DNA from: Schlesneria sp.
GTDB taxonomy: Bacteria; Planctomycetota; Planctomycetia; Planctomycetales; Planctomycetaceae
Length of the DNA: 64,000 nucleotides
Reading direction: 5' to 3'
Assembly (NCBI GenBank): GCA_028291515.1
Contig: JAQGHU010000102.1
Location: 62,001-126,000, forward strand
In this document: positions 17,586 to 27,037 of the stretch, in pieces
How positions within the stretch are numbered: position 1 is the first letter of the stretch
How the letters are laid out: each line of letters starts with the position of its first letter
Program-made: the position numbers and the translations under genes
Notes under the pieces: model-generated
Seen by the model: the letters and a program-made list of their open reading frames with translations, nothing else
Told to the model about the DNA's origin: nothing
The model's database searches: none

Positions 17586-18596
17586 CTACTTGGTTAGTTT
17601 CCAGCCATCGGGAGTCACAGCCAGACCTGTGGCTCCCTTGTGGCGATCATAGACCGCGTGCATTTCATCGATCGAATCGAAATAGCCGACGATGAAAGCG
17701 GCGCTGAATGATTCTCCCGGCTTAATCGGACGCTCGCCGAATTCCTCGATAAAGCAGACGTATCCGCGCTGGTGGCACCACGCCTCGGAAACGATGCTGG
17801 GATCAAGCGTCATCCCTGCCAGCCACGGGCCTGCTTTTCCAGTCTGGGTATCACGGATGTGATAGCCGCGAATCATCCGCTCCGGCACACCATCTCGATC
17901 GCGCCGGTAGTTCAGCTTCTGATCTGGAGCGAAACTTGTCGCGAATTCCGTCGAAGGAATGCGACCTTTGTAGCTCAGGTAGACTTCTTCAAAGCTGTCA
18001 CCATTCTTGTGCTTGATGTGGCCTGGCATATCGATTCGCAGGAACATCGCGTCACTGCCGTTGACGGCTTCGATTTTCTGCATCGAGATGAAGTAACGCT
18101 GTCCCACCGGAAAGACCAGAACCTGAGTCCACTTCGATCCTGTCTTCTTTCCAGGTGCCGCGGTGCGGTACTGAAATGACTGTCGGATCGCGACGAAATC
18201 GTTCCCGCGGATAATCTCGGGATGTAGCTCTTTGGCCTGCGTGCAGATTTGCGGACCTTCGATGCTGCGCTTCGGGGTATTGCCGTGATATTCATTGCCA
18301 AACTTGTAGACCATCTCAGCAGGCAACTGGTCTCGATAGGCGTCGTCGCTCCCTGGCTCCATGATCCAATCGGCGATATCCAACCCAAATCCCAGATCCT
18401 TCGCTCCGGTCTTCTTGTCGACGAATGATTGAGCTTTGACGCCCGTCACATAGCCCTTCTTGCGGATCGCCGCTTCCAGTTCAGGAGTCGCGATACGGAT
18501 CTCATCTTCGACTTCGGTGACTGTGTAGTCTTCGGCGAATGTGAACGGATTCGATATGGCGCACAACACGAGCGATAGCAGAATTCTCGACAGCAT
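17586..18596 (-). CDS. Secreted protein of unknown function
   Basis: This 336-residue protein has a signal peptide (RILLSLVLCAISNPFTFA, cleavage near residue 21). The rest is soluble and looks like a beta-rich fold with many aromatic and charged residues. I do not recognise a catalytic motif. Repeated phrases such as FVAIRQSFQYRT and VLVFPVGQRYFISMQ are reminiscent of planctomycete proteins found beside carbohydrate genes, but no function can be given. It lies 35 bp downstream of the PanF-like transporter on the same strand and may belong to that transcript. Confidence 0.7.
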   Translation of the reverse strand: MLSRILLSLVLCAISNPFTFAEDYTVTEVEDEIRIATPELEAAIRKKGYVTGVKAQSFVDKKTGAKDLGFGLDIADWIMEPGSDDAYRDQLPAEMVYKFGNEYHGNTPKRSIEGPQICTQAKELHPEIIRGNDFVAIRQSFQYRTAAPGKKTGSKWTQVLVFPVGQRYFISMQKIEAVNGSDAMFLRIDMPGHIKHKNGDSFEEVYLSYKGRIPSTEFATSFAPDQKLNYRRDRDGVPERMIRGYHIRDTQTGKAGPWLAGMTLDPSIVSEAWCHQRGYVCFIEEFGERPIKPGESFSAAFIVGYFDSIDEMHAVYDRHKGATGLAVTPDGWKLTK

Positions 18597-18631
18597 GTTT
18601 GCGTCCTCAGGAGGTGAGCATCGTCAAGTTG

Positions 18632-20401
18632 TCAGGCAGAGGCAGGGCGGATGTCGAAGAATCGCTTGACCAGTTCGGGGGCCGGTGGTGGTGAGACCAG
18701 GCTTCCCACAATGCCGCCGAAGATCGAGGCCAGTAGTCCCCAGATGATGGGATCGACCCCTAAGATATAGTAGGGGCGGAACAAACCTGCCGCACCGATC
18801 ATGGGATCCTCGCCGAGGAATTCGATGATGGTCTTGGCCAATTCCGCGGAGCGATGTGCTGTAGCCCAGTTCTGAGCCCAACCACACGAATAGATCGCAA
18901 AATAAACCAGGAAACCACCCAGCATCCCCGTCAGTGCCCCCGTCGCCGTCGCTCTTCGCCAGTAGCAGGCCATGATCACGGGGGCAATAAATGTGGCGGC
19001 TCCGGCAGACCCGCTCAGGACGACTAATGCTTGCAGGTACTGAGGGGGATTCAAATTGGCAAGCACAGCGATCAGTCCCACGGCCACCATCGACACGGTG
19101 GTCGCTCGACGCAATTGAGCTTCCGTCGCCTTCGGGTTGATCAGCTTCGCGTAGATATCTTCAACCAGTCCAGACGCAATGACCAACACGAAGCAACTGA
19201 CTGACGCCATGATCGCTCCGAATGGGGCGGCCAGGATCAACCCGCTGACGAACTCACCCGTGTGATAGGGGAAATCTCGGGTCACCAGCAGTGACAGTTG
19301 CGGAATCACTTCATCGGAACGCTTACCGAGATCCGGCAACAATGACCTCGCTGCAATGCAGGTCATGACCAGAGGAATGTAAATCAGGCAATTGTAGGCG
19401 CTGAGCAGAAAGATCGATTTACGCATGACCTCGGTGTTTTGAGCCGCCATGACTCGCACCATACTGGCGGGGGAGGCAAACCCGGCGAAGACCCAGACGA
19501 AGAACATTGACAGTGCCAGACCCGGCGTTAAGAATTCACGACCTGCAGTACTGTAGCCGGGGCCCATGGCGATGTCTGCTGAAGTTGCCGCGATGGCGGC
19601 TCGCGACGCCTGCTCCATACCGCCTGCCATCGGAACGGCCAGGCAGACGAGTAACATCACACCGATGACCATCATCACACTTTGAAACAAGTCGGTCCAA
19701 ACGGATGCCAGAAACCCGCCGATCAACGTGTATCCCACGACTGTTATCGAAAAGACAATGAGCCCGATGTAGTACTTCGGACTGAGCGGCAGGAGCTCAC
19801 GCAAGGCCTGCTTCCAGGTCCGGTTCGCACTCTCGATCGATTCTCCGGTCGCAGTCGCGTCCTTGGCAACGGGTGTATCATAGTCCTCGGACAAGGCGAG
19901 AATGCCGCTTCCGGGCCAAGCATGCTGCATGATCGTCGCCCCCGCTTTGAATTGGGCGAACATCGTGAACGACAGGAAGAGCATGATCAGAATTGACGCC
20001 AGCAGCCCCACGCGCGAGTCATCAAATCGGACTCTCAACAAGTCTGGCACAGTGACCGCGTTCGTTTGACGACTCAGTTGTGCCAGCCGCTTTCCGACCA
20101 CGGCAAAGCCTGTCAGTGGGACCACCATGTAGCTGCCGATCCAGACAGCGACGATCCAGCCGAAGCTATAGACCAGCGAGGGGAAACCCATGAATGTTCC
20201 GCCGCTTTGAACAGTGGCGGTCAGGGCGAGCGTCCAGGCGCCCAGGCCGCGATTGCCCAGGAAAAAGCCCTGCATGAAGTCCTGCTTTTCCATCGCTTTC
20301 TGGGCAAGCGTCCCCAGCCAGACCGAAGCTGCGATGAAAATCAGAAGTGCCGCCAGAACACCATAGCCCGGCGTTGGAACCGCAGTAACAGCAAGCAGCA
20401 T
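18632..20401 (-). CDS. Sodium:solute symporter (SSS family), PanF-like
   Basis: This 589-residue protein has about 13 membrane helices and the SSS pattern FLGNRGLGAWTLALTATVQSGGTFMGFP near the N-terminus, where the Na+ site forms. Gene order with the YhdT-like membrane protein just upstream matches the yhdT-panF pair of other bacteria, so pantothenate is a candidate substrate, but the SSS family is broad. A hydrophilic insert lies near residues 165-190. I chose the ATG at 20401 because GAGG lies just upstream of it; a GTG at 20434 would add 11 residues. Confidence 0.85.
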   Translation of the reverse strand: MLLAVTAVPTPGYGVLAALLIFIAASVWLGTLAQKAMEKQDFMQGFFLGNRGLGAWTLALTATVQSGGTFMGFPSLVYSFGWIVAVWIGSYMVVPLTGFAVVGKRLAQLSRQTNAVTVPDLLRVRFDDSRVGLLASILIMLFLSFTMFAQFKAGATIMQHAWPGSGILALSEDYDTPVAKDATATGESIESANRTWKQALRELLPLSPKYYIGLIVFSITVVGYTLIGGFLASVWTDLFQSVMMVIGVMLLVCLAVPMAGGMEQASRAAIAATSADIAMGPGYSTAGREFLTPGLALSMFFVWVFAGFASPASMVRVMAAQNTEVMRKSIFLLSAYNCLIYIPLVMTCIAARSLLPDLGKRSDEVIPQLSLLVTRDFPYHTGEFVSGLILAAPFGAIMASVSCFVLVIASGLVEDIYAKLINPKATEAQLRRATTVSMVAVGLIAVLANLNPPQYLQALVVLSGSAGAATFIAPVIMACYWRRATATGALTGMLGGFLVYFAIYSCGWAQNWATAHRSAELAKTIIEFLGEDPMIGAAGLFRPYYILGVDPIIWGLLASIFGGIVGSLVSPPPAPELVKRFFDIRPASA

Positions 20402-20470
20402 CAGGACCTCTATCGTCTCGGTGTCGGCAACCACACCCTCAGTTGTTGTCGCATCGCATCCGTGTTGCGA

Positions 20471-20734
20471 TCAGTTCTCCAGGTCGGCGTCCTTCATGAA
20501 GCAAAACGCAAAGAGTCCAGAGATCACCGTGCAGACGCCCCAGGGAACAACGATCCCCCAGAAAATCCAATCGGGAAATCCCAGGACAAACGTCAGAGTC
20601 TTGGGGTCACGACCATACCCGTAGAGACAGCAGTACCCCACACAATAGACTGTGGTGAGGAACCAGATCAGGAGTGCCGCAACGGCTTCGCGGCGTGCGG
20701 GGGCCAGCAAAGGATGTTCGTTCGGTACTGCCAT
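20471..20734 (-). CDS. YhdT-like (DUF997) small membrane protein
   Basis: This 87-residue protein has two hydrophobic helices (AVAALLIWFLTTVYCVGYCCLYG and FWGIVVPWGVCTVISGLFAFCFM) with an FPDWIFWG segment between them, as in the YhdT/DUF997 family. In many bacteria this protein is encoded directly upstream of a PanF-type symporter, as here, and is thought to act with it. The gap to the symporter start is 69 bp, or 36 bp if the GTG is used. Confidence 0.8.
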   Translation of the reverse strand: MAVPNEHPLLAPARREAVAALLIWFLTTVYCVGYCCLYGYGRDPKTLTFVLGFPDWIFWGIVVPWGVCTVISGLFAFCFMKDADLEN

Positions 20735-20901
20735 GCAAGAGACCTCTCGACGAACGGCAATGTGTGTCTGCGATCAGTTGTCGCATCAACATGGTCGAGT
20801 CTGTCGAGAAGGTCAACCGTTCCGAGGTGCAAACTCATCTCTTTAACGGTGATCCGCAATTGGCGACGGACAACGGGCGAAAATAGAGGGCGAAGAAGTG
20901 T

Positions 20902-20935
20902 TTAGCCACGGATGAAACACAGATTGAACACGGAC
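20902..20935. repeat. Single arm of a CACGGATGAAACACAGATT-type repeat
   Basis: In the 270-bp gap between yhdT and the DedA gene, the words CCACGGATGAAACACAGATT and GAACACGG lie in line. They use the same vocabulary (CACAGATT, ACGGAT) as the two palindromic repeats at 14117 and 56625, but with no opposite arm. I read it as a decayed copy. The rest of the gap holds no gene that I can see. Confidence 0.4.
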
Positions 20936-21005
20936 TTGGAGAGAAGCTGCTGTATTCGGTCATCTCACTCTCCGCGACGATATCCCTCGTGTTTTGACAG
21001 TCAGG

Positions 21006-21845
21006 TCAGCTCTCGACAGATTTTGCTGGATCGCTCAATCCGGCCGCACGCTGCTTTCGACTGGCCAGCCAGTGTGCGGCGATCTCCAATGCTGGGGGCA
21101 AGAGTGAGAGGCCGATGATAGCGAATATGACGAGTTCGAAGTGCTCTTTCACGAAGGGCCACGTGCCAAACCAATAACCCAATGGAACGAAGATCAGCAC
21201 CCACAGGATTCCACCCACGACGTTGTAGACCAGGAACAACCGGTAGTTCATCGATCCCATGCCCGCCACAAACGGTGCAAACGTGCGGATGATCGGGACA
21301 AATCGCGCCAGGATGATCGTCTTGCCGCCGTACTTCTCGAAGAAGCGGTGGGTCTTCTCGAGATGACCTTTTTTCAGGAACGGGATCTTACCGCTGAACG
21401 CATGCTCGCCGAACCAATGTCCCATCCAATAGTTGACGGTATCTCCTGCGATGGCCGCGATGATCAGGAGCGGCAGCAACCATTCGATCCGTAGTGATCG
21501 GTCTGCCGCAAAGGCGCCAGCGGCAAACAACAGGGAATCACCCGGCAGAAACGGGGTCACCACCAAGCCGGTTTCGCAGAAGATGACGCCAAACAGAATC
21601 AAATGTGACCAGACGCCATACTGCGTGACAATCTTTTTCAGCTCGTCATCAAGGTGCAGCAGAAAATCGAAGCTCCAGCGCAGGAACTCCACCAAGTTGA
21701 AACCTTGATTGGCAGCATCGACCTCATTGCCAGCCGCCAAAATCCCAAGCGGCATTGCCGAAGCGAAGGGGAGTGGGTTCACGAAAAGGCCGAAGATCAG
21801 TTGCATCGCATCCGTTGCGACCGATTCCAATCCGTTTGAAAGCAT
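21006..21845 (-). CDS. DedA/SNARE-associated family membrane protein
   Basis: This 279-residue protein has the DedA motifs GDTVNYWMGHWFG and ARFVPIIRTFAPFVAGMG (the F/Y-x-R-x-x-P-x-x-R pattern), with hydrophobic helices either side. DedA proteins are now linked to lipid-carrier (undecaprenyl phosphate or phosphatidylethanolamine) translocation across the inner membrane. An N-terminal extension of about 70 residues, partly hydrophobic, precedes the family core. I used the ATG at 21845; a GTG at 21851 has a better-spaced AAGGA, and the frame opens at a TTG at 21887. Confidence 0.88.
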   Translation of the reverse strand: MLSNGLESVATDAMQLIFGLFVNPLPFASAMPLGILAAGNEVDAANQGFNLVEFLRWSFDFLLHLDDELKKIVTQYGVWSHLILFGVIFCETGLVVTPFLPGDSLLFAAGAFAADRSLRIEWLLPLLIIAAIAGDTVNYWMGHWFGEHAFSGKIPFLKKGHLEKTHRFFEKYGGKTIILARFVPIIRTFAPFVAGMGSMNYRLFLVYNVVGGILWVLIFVPLGYWFGTWPFVKEHFELVIFAIIGLSLLPPALEIAAHWLASRKQRAAGLSDPAKSVES

Positions 21846-22004
21846 GTCCACGTTTCGTCCTTGAAAACCGAATTCCGTTGCTGGCAAAGTGAATTCATCG
21901 GTCGTGTTCCGTGAACTCTCTCTTCAGGCGAGAGCAGTCGGCATCATACCGAACAGGTCGCCTCCTGTATCCTTCAAAAGACCAACCAGCCACCGACCTT
22001 GGAT

Positions 22005-23753
22005 CTACGCGGGTTTTGTAACAGCGGCAGGTGACCGCAGTTTATTGATTTCGTTGACCAGTTTGGGAACTTCGACGATCGACGAAATGACGGCCGCAGT
22101 CAGGAAGAAGATACCGCCCACAACCAGCATCCCGCGGCGGGCCATACTGGGCCGCAATTCGGGCGGCAATAGGACGGTGTTAATCACGGCGACATGCAGA
22201 CTGCTGAATCCCAAGGCGTAGTTATACATCATCCCCGAGAAGATCAGCAGCACGTCCCCTCTGACAAAGGTCAGCATGATCAGGCCGAGGACCGCATAGA
22301 TGCAAAGCACGGCGAAGTAGAGCTTACCGATGTGCTTCGTGTCCCAATTGCGTAAAAACGGCAGTGCCGTCCAGCAGACATCGACCCACCGTCTGAGGAC
22401 TCCATCCGCGGTAGATGCCATGCTGGTCGCCAGGACCAGGAAGCCGCAAAACAGAGTCATGCACCAGAAGACATAATTCAGCGTTGGTCGACGAACTTGC
22501 GGTGCCGTGCCGTCGGTCGACTCGATCGTTGTCACCGGCCCGCCAACGGCATTGCCAACGCCTTCTGCCGTCATTGCCGCGGCTTGATACTTATCCTTCA
22601 GCTCTGTGCCGCGCGGCAAGAATTGAACGGACAGCATGCTCGGTAGGGCCAATCCCAGGAAACAGGCGGGCATCCACAGCCAGAACTGTTCGCGTTCGAT
22701 GTGCCTGACCCATTTGCCCCACCGAACCATGGAATCTTGCGTGACCTTAAACACCATCCCCACGTGCGATAGTTCAATGGCGTGGCCACCGACGATGCTC
22801 GGGATGGCACCGACATGACGCCCCATCCCCCAACCTTGCTCGCGCGTGAAGTTGCTGATGGGGGTATTCGTCAAGCCACCGTTCCCCGAGATGGCGATCA
22901 TCGAAACCAGGATGCCGATCATCGAGAGGTCAAACTTAGGCAACAATCGCCCCTGACCCCAACTGGTCGCGATATTTTCGAGCTTCGGGACATGCTTCGT
23001 TTCGCCCGGATCCTGCACTCCATCTGCGTTGATGTCTTCATCGGCAATCACGGGCACAGTCCCGAACTTGACGAATCCGGAAGAGATCTCCATCCAGGTG
23101 GATGCTTTGGAGTAGAAGACTGCGAGAAAGATCAAAAACCCCATGACCACGACAAGTTTGAAGGTCATGATCACCTTCAGCGAGTTATAGACCTTGCCAC
23201 CGATCGTGAGTGGCAGCAGGAGTGCCAGGAAGATCACACACGACAACACCGATAGCAGGAAACCATCCGTCGCAGGGATGGGTAATCGCCCCAAGTAGAG
23301 TGCCGCTGCCGGAATCGCGGCATTCGAAGCGAGATAGGGCAGGAATGATCCGCAGTCCAGCACAAGGTAAATCGCCAGCCAGAACATCGGCCCGGGCAGC
23401 GTTCGAAACTTACCGGTAAAGATCGGCTCGCCTGTGTACAGCGTGTACCGGCTGATCTCGATGTTGTAGATCACCTGCCCCAGAATGCTGAGCGTTGACA
23501 GCCACAACAGCGCCCCACCATACCTCGCCGTAACCAACGGCCCCGTCAACCATTCGCCGCCACCAATCGCAGCCGCGGCCATGACCATGCTGGGGCCGAT
23601 TAAGGCTGTCCAGTTCCGAAGCCTGAAGACTGGAGCATCAGGCAAATCTCCCCCATCCCACTGCGGCATCTGCTGCGAACCGGGATGCGGAGGGATAAAG
23701 TCCGTAGATGTGGCGGATGGCGAGGGCGTGTCCGTCATGGGTTGCTCGTTCAA
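22005..23753 (-). CDS. Nramp-related multipass membrane protein lacking the metal-site motifs
   Basis: This 582-residue protein resembles the Nramp metal-transporter fold: a first helix with GPSMVMAAAAIGGGEWLTGP and about 11-12 helices in all. The DPGN motif of helix 1 and the MPH motif of helix 6, which bind Mn/Fe in true Nramp proteins, are absent. Residues about 240-275 form a soluble insert with an EF-hand-like run DINADGVQDPGE, and another soluble stretch of about 45 residues lies near 405-450. The first 40 residues are Pro/Ser-rich. The substrate is unknown; a metal other than Mn/Fe, or an organic ion, is possible. Met6 is an alternative start. Confidence 0.75.
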   Translation of the reverse strand: MNEQPMTDTPSPSATSTDFIPPHPGSQQMPQWDGGDLPDAPVFRLRNWTALIGPSMVMAAAAIGGGEWLTGPLVTARYGGALLWLSTLSILGQVIYNIEISRYTLYTGEPIFTGKFRTLPGPMFWLAIYLVLDCGSFLPYLASNAAIPAAALYLGRLPIPATDGFLLSVLSCVIFLALLLPLTIGGKVYNSLKVIMTFKLVVVMGFLIFLAVFYSKASTWMEISSGFVKFGTVPVIADEDINADGVQDPGETKHVPKLENIATSWGQGRLLPKFDLSMIGILVSMIAISGNGGLTNTPISNFTREQGWGMGRHVGAIPSIVGGHAIELSHVGMVFKVTQDSMVRWGKWVRHIEREQFWLWMPACFLGLALPSMLSVQFLPRGTELKDKYQAAAMTAEGVGNAVGGPVTTIESTDGTAPQVRRPTLNYVFWCMTLFCGFLVLATSMASTADGVLRRWVDVCWTALPFLRNWDTKHIGKLYFAVLCIYAVLGLIMLTFVRGDVLLIFSGMMYNYALGFSSLHVAVINTVLLPPELRPSMARRGMLVVGGIFFLTAAVISSIVEVPKLVNEINKLRSPAAVTKPA

Positions 23754-23944
23754 GTTGTGGCAGCATCATCGGGAGAGGTCCGCCTTGGAGGCAGGGCGGA
23801 ACGAATCAGAGATGGTAGTCACAGACCTAGCAGGATGCGAGCATCAGCCAAGACGAATTCGTTTCGATGACGCTCTGTCCAATAACTCGATTTGAGTCGA
23901 CGGTTCAAGCAGATTAAGCAGGTTTGGCAAAATGTTTCGCGCGA

Positions 23945-26900
23945 TTAGCGCTGCGCGGGATTCTGGATGAGCGATCCCAGTTGCGTGGTCGAGCCAGCGC
24001 GGCCTAGCTTTGGTTCAATCGAGAAGATGAAGCCAGCGTTGTTCTTGCTCCAATCGTAGTTTGCTCCCAAGTGGAACAGCATCCATTCGCCGACTCGGGT
24101 GATGGTCAGCGATTGACCACGGCTTTGACCCGCCGCAATGTCGTAGGAGGCGCTCATGGTCGAGACCCACTTCGGGCTCATCGTGTAACTGTAGCTGCCC
24201 GTCAGAATCTTGCTATCCAGCGTCGCTCCCTTGATCTGCTGCACGCCAACATACGCACTACCGCGGAAGCTGCGTTGGCTCATGACGCCCAGGTTCCACC
24301 ACTGCTGACCACCTTCGAAGAAGTCATACATCGAATCGGCGATCACCGAAGTGCGGTCTCCGACATTCCAGACATAGTGCCCGCTGAACAGACCAAAATT
24401 CTGCCCGAAGTTGTCTCGATTCGGATTCGGGAAATAAGAAATCCCCAGATCCAGCAACATCCAGTCCTTGATACGTTGTCGATCTGGCGGGCCGACTTTC
24501 GTCTGCAGACGTTGGCTGATTCCCAGACGTAGCGCCTGCTGAGTATCAACGAGTTCGTTGTAAGGCGCGCTCACACTGGTCGCGGACTGAGAACGAACGG
24601 CATAGAACCGCGGATCGAACTGCGGAGGCAATGTTCCGTTGAACGTATTGGTGATGAACCGTTCGCGGAATCGTTCTTGGGCATTGTCTTCGAACTGATT
24701 CCACTGTGGGATCTCGTCCAAACTTCGACTGGCTTGGGCGTAACCATAGTCGGCATCGAGCGTCACCTTATGAGCCAGACCGTTCAAATTCAGGATATCA
24801 CTTTGGATATGAGGGAATGCTCTCCAGAAATGCAGGCTGGCGCGGACCCCGCCACGTCCATAGAGTCGATCGATCGATTGATTGGTGAAGCTATCGCTCC
24901 AGTAGGCTGCTTCGCCTAACACATAAGGTGACAGTTTCAACGGGCCCAGGTTAAACGGCGCGTCCAGTTCGTGACGAGTCATCGTCACCATGCCATTGGC
25001 ATCGGTGTAGTACGGGAGAGGGGTGAATGTATCTTGCGGATTGGTCGGAGCCGTCGCCTGATTGAGTGCCGCGTAGGCCAGCGAGGTGTGTTGACTCCAA
25101 TTGACGTAGTCGCCCAGTAGCGGAACCCCCAGCGAATTCAAATCACCGCGTGGCAACCAGGCGGTATTGTTTTCAAAGTAGTTCACGGTTGGCTGAACCA
25201 GCAACGACCAGGTCCAGTTATCCGCTGGCTTCTGTCGCAGGTACGCCATGACATCCAGGTCTTTACCTGTGTCGAAATCTTTTTCAAAGAAGCTTTCGCG
25301 GACGTTTCGGTCCGACGCCACTCCGATTTCCGTCAACAACTTCATATTGTAAGCGTCGAAGTTATGAGTGTGATTCCACTCAAAAATTCCTCGATTTACA
25401 TTTTCTGGGACTAACGTTCGACGATCAAGCCCCAGGTTGTCGACGCCACCATCATGGACGTAATACTTGATCCCTCCACCCGAATACCGATTTCCCCACT
25501 GGTCGACTCCAGAGTATTTTCCACTGGCGCCGAGTGCCGGACCGCGGTAGCTCAGGTAGTCCACCAGCAAGTTCAAGTTTGAGCTCATGCCCTCGGGTCG
25601 CTGCAATCCAAACAGAGCGTGGGCGTCCCACTTCGATCGGATCTGCGTTCCGAAGATTCGATCTTGGCCAATCTGTAAGCCCGTCAGGGGTACACCAGGA
25701 TCCTCAATCGGGGTTGAGACCTGCGGCACATAAGCGAGCGGAATGTCCCCTGCCAGAAATTGCGTTCCCTGCGCAGTCACCCAATACGATTCTCGGGGAA
25801 TGAGTTGACCGGTTGTCGGATCGACCTGTGTTCCGCTCCCCGTTGGTCGAGGTTCGAGATAGAGATCATTCGCTTGAACGCGATATCCTGGATACCCGAG
25901 TTCGCTGGTGGTGAACCACGCATTCTGAGCGTGGTACGATTTCAAGGAGTCTTGACGAATCGTTTGCGCACGAATGCGAAAGGTCACATCGCGTGACGGA
26001 ATGTAGGTCTGCAGATCAGCATCCAGAATCAGTGCTCGGTTCTCTCGAGCATCGTAGAACGCGCGTGTCGCCCGGATGACGTTGTTAACCTCCACGCCAC
26101 CCAGTTGTGGCAGCAGTGATTGCCGCCTGATAACGATGTTTCCTTCCAAGTAGAGTTGAAAGGATTGCTCGGGTCGTTGCAACATCTCGGGTGAGAACTG
26201 GCCCGACTCAGAGGCTTCGGTCCAGATGATCACGCGATCAGCGCTCAGATCGATTGCCCCGCTTCCATCCTGTCCCCCCACCGTCATTCCGTCGACCACG
26301 ACGTTCACTCCACCGGTGATCAGCGTGATCTGCTCGGGCGGAGTCGTCTTGTACGACATCTCGCTTTGAATATTGAAAGGCATCGCAATGCTGCGCGGAG
26401 AGACGCGAACTCGTCTCAATCCAGCCTGTGGTTCAAGCGGTACGTTTCGCCAACTTGGGTCCACATCGACCGGCGCGGGGATAGTCAATTGAGTCTGACG
26501 CAAAGTCGTTCGTGTGGGGCTTCCCGTTCGATCCACCGCACGGCGGTAGAGCGGATCGTCCTTGCCGGGACGATTCGGAACACGTCCTTTGACGGACAGC
26601 GACATTCCTCGATTCGATGCCAGATCAACCCACAGCGACTGTTCGCTTCGGGTCTCGGTTGGGCCTTGCAGTTCAACGCCATCTTCGAGGTAAACCGTGA
26701 CATGGCTTCGTCGATCACTACGTGATCCGCGGCCGTGCGCCCAAACGACCATGCTGTTGGCTGTGTAGACCTGATCACCCTGCACGACTCGACATGATCC
26801 GCGGAAGAGGGCAATCGTGGTCCCGTCTTCGGTCCACTCTTGCGACCAATCGGCGGAAAGTTGGATCGGGGCATCGGCAACGGCGGGCGATTCCTGAGCA

Positions 26901-27037
26901 ATCCCATAGATGCGCGGGGATATCGTCGCAACTGCGACCGCGAAAATCGCGGTACAGCACGCAACCAGCCATCCGGTTCGCAACTGGATTTGACAGCCCC
27001 GCACGGGCGCTCCCGAGTGTATTGAGTCCGAAGTCAA
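23945..27037 (-). CDS. LptD-like outer-membrane LPS-assembly protein
   Basis: This 1030-residue protein resembles LptD/OstA, the beta-barrel that inserts lipopolysaccharide into the outer leaflet. A hydrophobic export segment lies near residues 23-45 (TGWLVACCTAIFAVAVATI). An OstA-type periplasmic region follows (FRGSCRVVQGDQVYTANSMVVW near residue 80). The C-terminal 550 residues are rich in aromatic/polar alternation and in WNL, YDFFEGG and ANYDW turns typical of barrel strands. It is longer than proteobacterial LptD (about 780). The frame opens with TTG at 27037, preceded by AGGGACGG, and no closer ATG exists before the hydrophobic segment. The family fit implies an outer membrane with LPS-like lipid; the exact lipid is inferred. 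Confidence 0.82.
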   Translation of the reverse strand: MTSDSIHSGAPVRGCQIQLRTGWLVACCTAIFAVAVATISPRIYGIAQESPAVADAPIQLSADWSQEWTEDGTTIALFRGSCRVVQGDQVYTANSMVVWAHGRGSRSDRRSHVTVYLEDGVELQGPTETRSEQSLWVDLASNRGMSLSVKGRVPNRPGKDDPLYRRAVDRTGSPTRTTLRQTQLTIPAPVDVDPSWRNVPLEPQAGLRRVRVSPRSIAMPFNIQSEMSYKTTPPEQITLITGGVNVVVDGMTVGGQDGSGAIDLSADRVIIWTEASESGQFSPEMLQRPEQSFQLYLEGNIVIRRQSLLPQLGGVEVNNVIRATRAFYDARENRALILDADLQTYIPSRDVTFRIRAQTIRQDSLKSYHAQNAWFTTSELGYPGYRVQANDLYLEPRPTGSGTQVDPTTGQLIPRESYWVTAQGTQFLAGDIPLAYVPQVSTPIEDPGVPLTGLQIGQDRIFGTQIRSKWDAHALFGLQRPEGMSSNLNLLVDYLSYRGPALGASGKYSGVDQWGNRYSGGGIKYYVHDGGVDNLGLDRRTLVPENVNRGIFEWNHTHNFDAYNMKLLTEIGVASDRNVRESFFEKDFDTGKDLDVMAYLRQKPADNWTWSLLVQPTVNYFENNTAWLPRGDLNSLGVPLLGDYVNWSQHTSLAYAALNQATAPTNPQDTFTPLPYYTDANGMVTMTRHELDAPFNLGPLKLSPYVLGEAAYWSDSFTNQSIDRLYGRGGVRASLHFWRAFPHIQSDILNLNGLAHKVTLDADYGYAQASRSLDEIPQWNQFEDNAQERFRERFITNTFNGTLPPQFDPRFYAVRSQSATSVSAPYNELVDTQQALRLGISQRLQTKVGPPDRQRIKDWMLLDLGISYFPNPNRDNFGQNFGLFSGHYVWNVGDRTSVIADSMYDFFEGGQQWWNLGVMSQRSFRGSAYVGVQQIKGATLDSKILTGSYSYTMSPKWVSTMSASYDIAAGQSRGQSLTITRVGEWMLFHLGANYDWSKNNAGFIFSIEPKLGRAGSTTQLGSLIQNPAQR

